This document shows positions 4,740-7,083 of a DNA stretch of 7,083 bases, piece by piece. Each line of letters starts with the position of its first letter. Position 1 is the first letter of the stretch. Position numbers and translations under genes: made by a program. Source of the stretch: Candidatus Zixiibacteriota bacterium (GTDB taxonomy: Bacteria; Zixibacteria; MSB-5A5; RBG-16-43-9); contig JAOUFL010000124.1 of assembly GCA_029858245.1 (NCBI GenBank), positions 1-7,083 of the forward strand, read 5' to 3'. Under the pieces are notes generated by a model. It made no database searches. It saw only the letters and a list, made by a program, of their open reading frames with translations, and was not told the DNA's origin.

Positions 4740-4745
4740 TAACAC

Positions 4746-4821
4746 GGTGGGTGTAGCTCAGCTTGGTTAGAGCACTAGGTTGTGGCCCTGGGGGTCGCGG
4801 GTTCAAATCCCGTCACCCACC
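4746..4821 (+). tRNA. tRNA-His(GTG)
   Basis: Acceptor GTGGGTG (4747-4753) pairs with CACCCAC (4814-4820). The histidine-specific extra G-1 (4746) faces C73 (4821), the identity element for HisRS. The anticodon stem CTAGG/CCTGG, with one T-G pair, holds loop TTGTGGC with anticodon GTG (4782-4784). T arm GCGGG-TTCAAAT-CCCGT closes with a G-T pair. CCA follows directly at 4822-4824, unlike the other two genes, perhaps by chance. No clear terminator is seen downstream. Confidence 0.95.
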
Positions 4822-4824
4822 CCA

Positions 4825-5163
4825 ACTAAGTAACAGATGATTAAAACTCTCATGCTTTCCCATATAAATTAATTCCTGTTAAGAGCTTAATTTTACAGAC
4901 ACTTCTGAGTATTTAACAAATTGCATAATCCGTTGTTGTCTCAATAATATCTAAAAGATGAGGGGTATTTTTACAGACACAATTTTAATTGTGAAGAATA
5001 CCTTTTCCTCCAATTGTCCAAAAAATCGGATAACAGGCTTCCTTCCCCCACAATGGAGCTTTATGTTTTTATCGTATTCGTTTAACACAAAGCCAGTAAA
5101 GTGATAACTCCTTTCTGCCGATTTTTAAATAACATACATTTATTCCCGGACAGGAGCGTTCAA
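4825..5163. other. Gene-free spacer between the tRNA cluster and galT
   Basis: This 339-bp AT-rich stretch shows no gene. It holds a 12-bp direct repeat TTTTACAGACAC at 4891-4902 and 4969-4980 (78 bp apart). A compound hairpin overlaps the second copy: GGTATT 4964-4969 with AATACC 4997-5002, enclosing CACAATT 4978-4984 and AATTGTG 4987-4993. No convincing promoter for galT was found; TTGCAT-18-TAATAT (4921-4950) is the best, and its -35 is poor. The direct repeat could be a relic of mobile-element ends, but nothing else supports that. Confidence 0.5.
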
Positions 5164-6216
5164 ATGCCAGAGTTAAGAAAAGATATAGTAACCAGAGAAT
5201 GGGTCGTGCTTTCTAAGGAAAGAGCAAAAAGACCTACTGATTTCAGGAAAAAGGGACCGGTTCAGCCAACCCTGCAGTTTGATGCTAATTGCCCCTTCTG
5301 CAGCGGAAACGAATTCCAGACCCCGCCGGAACTCCTTGCATATCGTAAGCGTGAAACCCGACCCAATACGCCCGGCTGGAGAGTAAGGGTTACTTCCAAC
5401 AAATTCGCTGCCCTGGACAGGGAGGGAGAGCTTAATCGAAAGGATGTTGACATATACGACGTGATGAACGGGGTAGGTGCTCATGAGGTAGTCATCGAGA
5501 CTCCGGATCACGGAAAAACCATACCTCATATGGAAGAAAAGGAAGTAGAGGAGATTATCTGGGCTTATTGTGACCGTTATAATTTCCTAAGAGAAGACAG
5601 GCGGTTGAAATATATCCTGGTCTTTAAAAACTATGGGGAGGAAGCAGGATGCTCTCTGGTCCATCCTCATTCCCAGATCGTTGCTACCCCGGTTATTCCA
5701 CAAAAAGTATGGTCGAAAATAAAAGGGGTGGAGCAGTACCGGGAATATAGGAACAAATGCGTTTACTGCCATGTAGCCGAACACGAGATAAAAAGCGGGG
5801 AGCGTCTGATCGCTGAAAACGGGGGATTCATCGCCTGTGCTCCGTTCGCCTCGCGTTCACCCTTTGAGACCTGGATTATCCCCAAAACACATAGAGCCTG
5901 TTTTGCCCGTATGTCCAGATTCGAAGTAGCTGAGTTTGCCCAGATTCTTAGGGAGACGATGTTACGCCTTTACCTCTGTCTTTCTAATCCCCCTTATAAT
6001 TACACCCTGTTGACTGCCACCTGTGATTCCGACACGCTCGATAATTTTCACTGGCATTTAGAAATAGTCCCCCGGCTGACCACACCAGCAGGATTTGAAC
6101 TGGGAACCAGCATATACATCAATACGGTTCCACCTGAAGATGCAGCCAGGCATCTGAGAGAGGTTGAAATTCCAAAAGCAATGACCTTAACCAAACCTCT
6201 TTTATCTACAAGCTGA
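5164..6216 (+). CDS. galT: Galactose-1-phosphate uridylyltransferase (HIT superfamily)
   Basis: The 350-residue product matches GalT, which swaps UMP between UDP-glucose and galactose-1-phosphate in the Leloir pathway in the cytoplasm. It starts MPELRKDIVTREWVV, the family opening. It has a metal-site CPFC at 43-46, AHEVVIETPDH at 106-116, and the catalytic HPHSQ at 167-171, whose second His (169) would carry the uridylyl group. CVYCHVAEH at 199-207 and FHWHLEIVPR at 295-304 complete the second half. ATG 5164 is chosen over the in-frame GTG 5101 because AGGAG (5152-5156) sits 7 bases upstream and the extra 21 residues are unlike the family. No galK or galE is adjacent. Close homologues include ADP-glucose phosphorylases and other sugar-1-phosphate nucleotidylyltransferases, so the exact sugar is not proven. 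The gene converges on the phosphoketolase. Confidence 0.88.
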   Translation: MPELRKDIVTREWVVLSKERAKRPTDFRKKGPVQPTLQFDANCPFCSGNEFQTPPELLAYRKRETRPNTPGWRVRVTSNKFAALDREGELNRKDVDIYDVMNGVGAHEVVIETPDHGKTIPHMEEKEVEEIIWAYCDRYNFLREDRRLKYILVFKNYGEEAGCSLVHPHSQIVATPVIPQKVWSKIKGVEQYREYRNKCVYCHVAEHEIKSGERLIAENGGFIACAPFASRSPFETWIIPKTHRACFARMSRFEVAEFAQILRETMLRLYLCLSNPPYNYTLLTATCDSDTLDNFHWHLEIVPRLTTPAGFELGTSIYINTVPPEDAARHLREVEIPKAMTLTKPLLSTS

Positions 6217-6222
6217 TAAAAG
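6199..6222. terminator. Hairpin over the galT stop codon
   Basis: CTTTTATC (6199-6206) and GATAAAAG (6215-6222) form a perfect 8-bp AT-rich stem with an 8-base loop containing the TGA stop. It is the only stem near the 34-bp convergent junction and could slow both transcripts. No T-run follows, so termination is uncertain. Confidence 0.3.
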
Positions 6223-6250
6223 TTGGAGCGGTATTTCCCGAAAAATCCTC

Positions 6251-7083
6251 TCATGAGATTTTCCATTTCCATTCGCGAATCTCGGGCATGTCTTCGCCAT
6301 GTTTGGTGATATATTCCCTGTGTTCGATTATCTTGTCACGGATCGCCTGCTTGGTATAGGCAGCCATATATTCCAACTGGGGAACCCGATTGATGACGTC
6401 TGCTACCAGATGAAACCGATCCAGATCGTTTAGCACCAGCATATCGAAAGGTGTGGTGGTGGTTCCTTCCTCCTTATATCCCCTCACATGGAGGTTCTTA
6501 TGGTTAGTCCGGCGATAAGTAAGACGATGAATGAGCCAGGGATAACCATGATAGGCGAAAATAATGGGTTTGTCGGTGGTGAAAAGCGTATCGAACTCGT
6601 AATCGGACAAACCGTGGGGATGCTCTTCTTTGGGTTGCAGGGTCATCAGATCAACCACGTTAACCAAGCGTACTTTCAAATCCGGTGCGTATTGCCTGAG
6701 GATGCTAACCGCAGCCAGCGTCTCGATGGTTGGAACATCTCCACAGCAGGTCATCACGATATCCGGTTCTGCTCCTTTATCGTTACTTGCCCATTCCCAT
6801 ATACCGATACCCGAAGTGCAATGCCTGATCGCTTCTTCCATACTTAACCATTGCGGCTGAGGTTGCTTTCCGGCTATGATCACGTTAATGTAGTTCCGGC
6901 TTCTAAGACAATGATCAGTTACCGAGAGAAGGCTATTTGCATCGGGAGGGAAGTAAACCCTTATGATCTCCGCTTTCTTATTCATCACATGGTCGATGAA
7001 GCCTGGGTCCTGATGGCTGAATCCGTTGTGGTCCTGCTGCCAGACATGGGAAGATAAAAGGATATTGAGCGAGGCAATGGGTT
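6251..7083 (-). CDS. xfp: Phosphoketolase, C-terminal part (cut by window edge)
   Basis: The frame is open from the right edge (first full codon ends at 7081) to TGA 6251-6253, giving 276 residues. It is the C-terminal third of the thiamine-diphosphate enzyme that splits xylulose-5-phosphate or fructose-6-phosphate with phosphate into acetyl-phosphate and a shorter sugar phosphate. The signature VWQQDHNGFSHQDPGF lies at visible residues 13-28. Further matches are DIVMTCCGDVPT, the segment YPWLIHRLTYRR, HVRGYKEEGTTTTPFDM and the ending HGEDMPEIREWKW. The full enzyme is about 790-800 residues, so the start lies beyond 7083; the internal GTG/ATG codons near 6985-6988 are not starts. With acetate kinase it would give an acetyl-phosphate/ATP route; no such gene is in the window. 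Xylulose-5-P and fructose-6-P preference cannot be told apart here. Confidence 0.95.
   Translation of the reverse strand, partial: PIASLNILLSSHVWQQDHNGFSHQDPGFIDHVMNKKAEIIRVYFPPDANSLLSVTDHCLRSRNYINVIIAGKQPQPQWLSMEEAIRHCTSGIGIWEWASNDKGAEPDIVMTCCGDVPTIETLAAVSILRQYAPDLKVRLVNVVDLMTLQPKEEHPHGLSDYEFDTLFTTDKPIIFAYHGYPWLIHRLTYRRTNHKNLHVRGYKEEGTTTTPFDMLVLNDLDRFHLVADVINRVPQLEYMAAYTKQAIRDKIIEHREYITKHGEDMPEIREWKWKIS

Noticed and set aside
4746..4860. Integration (att) site at the 3' end of tRNA-His
   Set aside because: No second copy of the tRNA 3' end and no integrase gene are in the window.
5101..5163. GTG start 21 codons upstream of the chosen galT start
   Set aside because: ATG 5164 has AGGAG at good spacing and gives the family's usual N-terminus.
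5173..5784. Minus-strand open frames inside galT
   Set aside because: Shadows of the galT coding frame; no motif or ribosome site.
6488..7057. Plus-strand open frames over the phosphoketolase
   Set aside because: They lie antisense to a clearly recognised, continuous coding frame and show no family similarity.

Overview
The window looks like ordinary chromosomal DNA from a free-living bacterium with moderate GC in its genes and AT-rich spacers. The bacterial assignment rests on a tRNA-Pro with a C1:G72 pair and A73, a tRNA-His with an encoded G-1, sigma-70-type promoters, Shine-Dalgarno sites, a cold-shock protein and a phosphoketolase. No gene fixes the phylum. The abundant palindromic intergenic elements, with stems such as GGAAGGC-TTTA-GCCTTCC, recall genomes of uncultured candidate phyla, but that is only an impression.

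Left part (1-3637), all genes on the minus strand. In minus-strand order: a LUD-domain (LutC/YkgG-like) protein at 2987-3637; a 594-residue membrane-anchored P-loop NTPase with a C-terminal array of 47-residue TPR-type repeats at 916-2700; a decayed SAM-dependent methyltransferase at about 481-720; and the N-terminal third of a thioredoxin-reductase-like flavoprotein running off the left edge (1-355). The NTPase/TPR gene has its own good promoter and is bracketed by clusters of palindromic hairpins (723-903 and 2870-2980). These include a 25-bp element present once on each side in inverted orientation.

Middle (3638-5163), plus strand. A cold-shock protein gene starts at TTG 3982. It has a strong promoter, a leader of about 137 nt carrying a long hairpin, and an intrinsic terminator. 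Next comes a three-gene tRNA cluster, Pro(TGG)-Arg(TCT)-His(GTG), behind a promoter of the same build as the cold-shock promoter. The two tRNA spacers carry AGTGA/TCACT motifs with a period of about 8 bp. A gene-free stretch of about 340 bp follows.

Right part (5164-7083). A galactose-1-phosphate uridylyltransferase-type gene (plus strand) converges on the C-terminal 276 residues of a phosphoketolase (minus strand), with 34 bp between them. Both belong to central sugar metabolism: entry of galactose or other hexose phosphates, and cleavage of xylulose-5-P or fructose-6-P to acetyl-phosphate. They are not co-transcribed.

The least explained items are the membrane-bound NTPase/TPR protein between hairpin arrays, the palindromic elements whose stems change by compensatory substitutions, the cold-shock leader hairpin, and the periodic repeats in the tRNA spacers. 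I found no CRISPR array, rRNA gene or intact insertion sequence.
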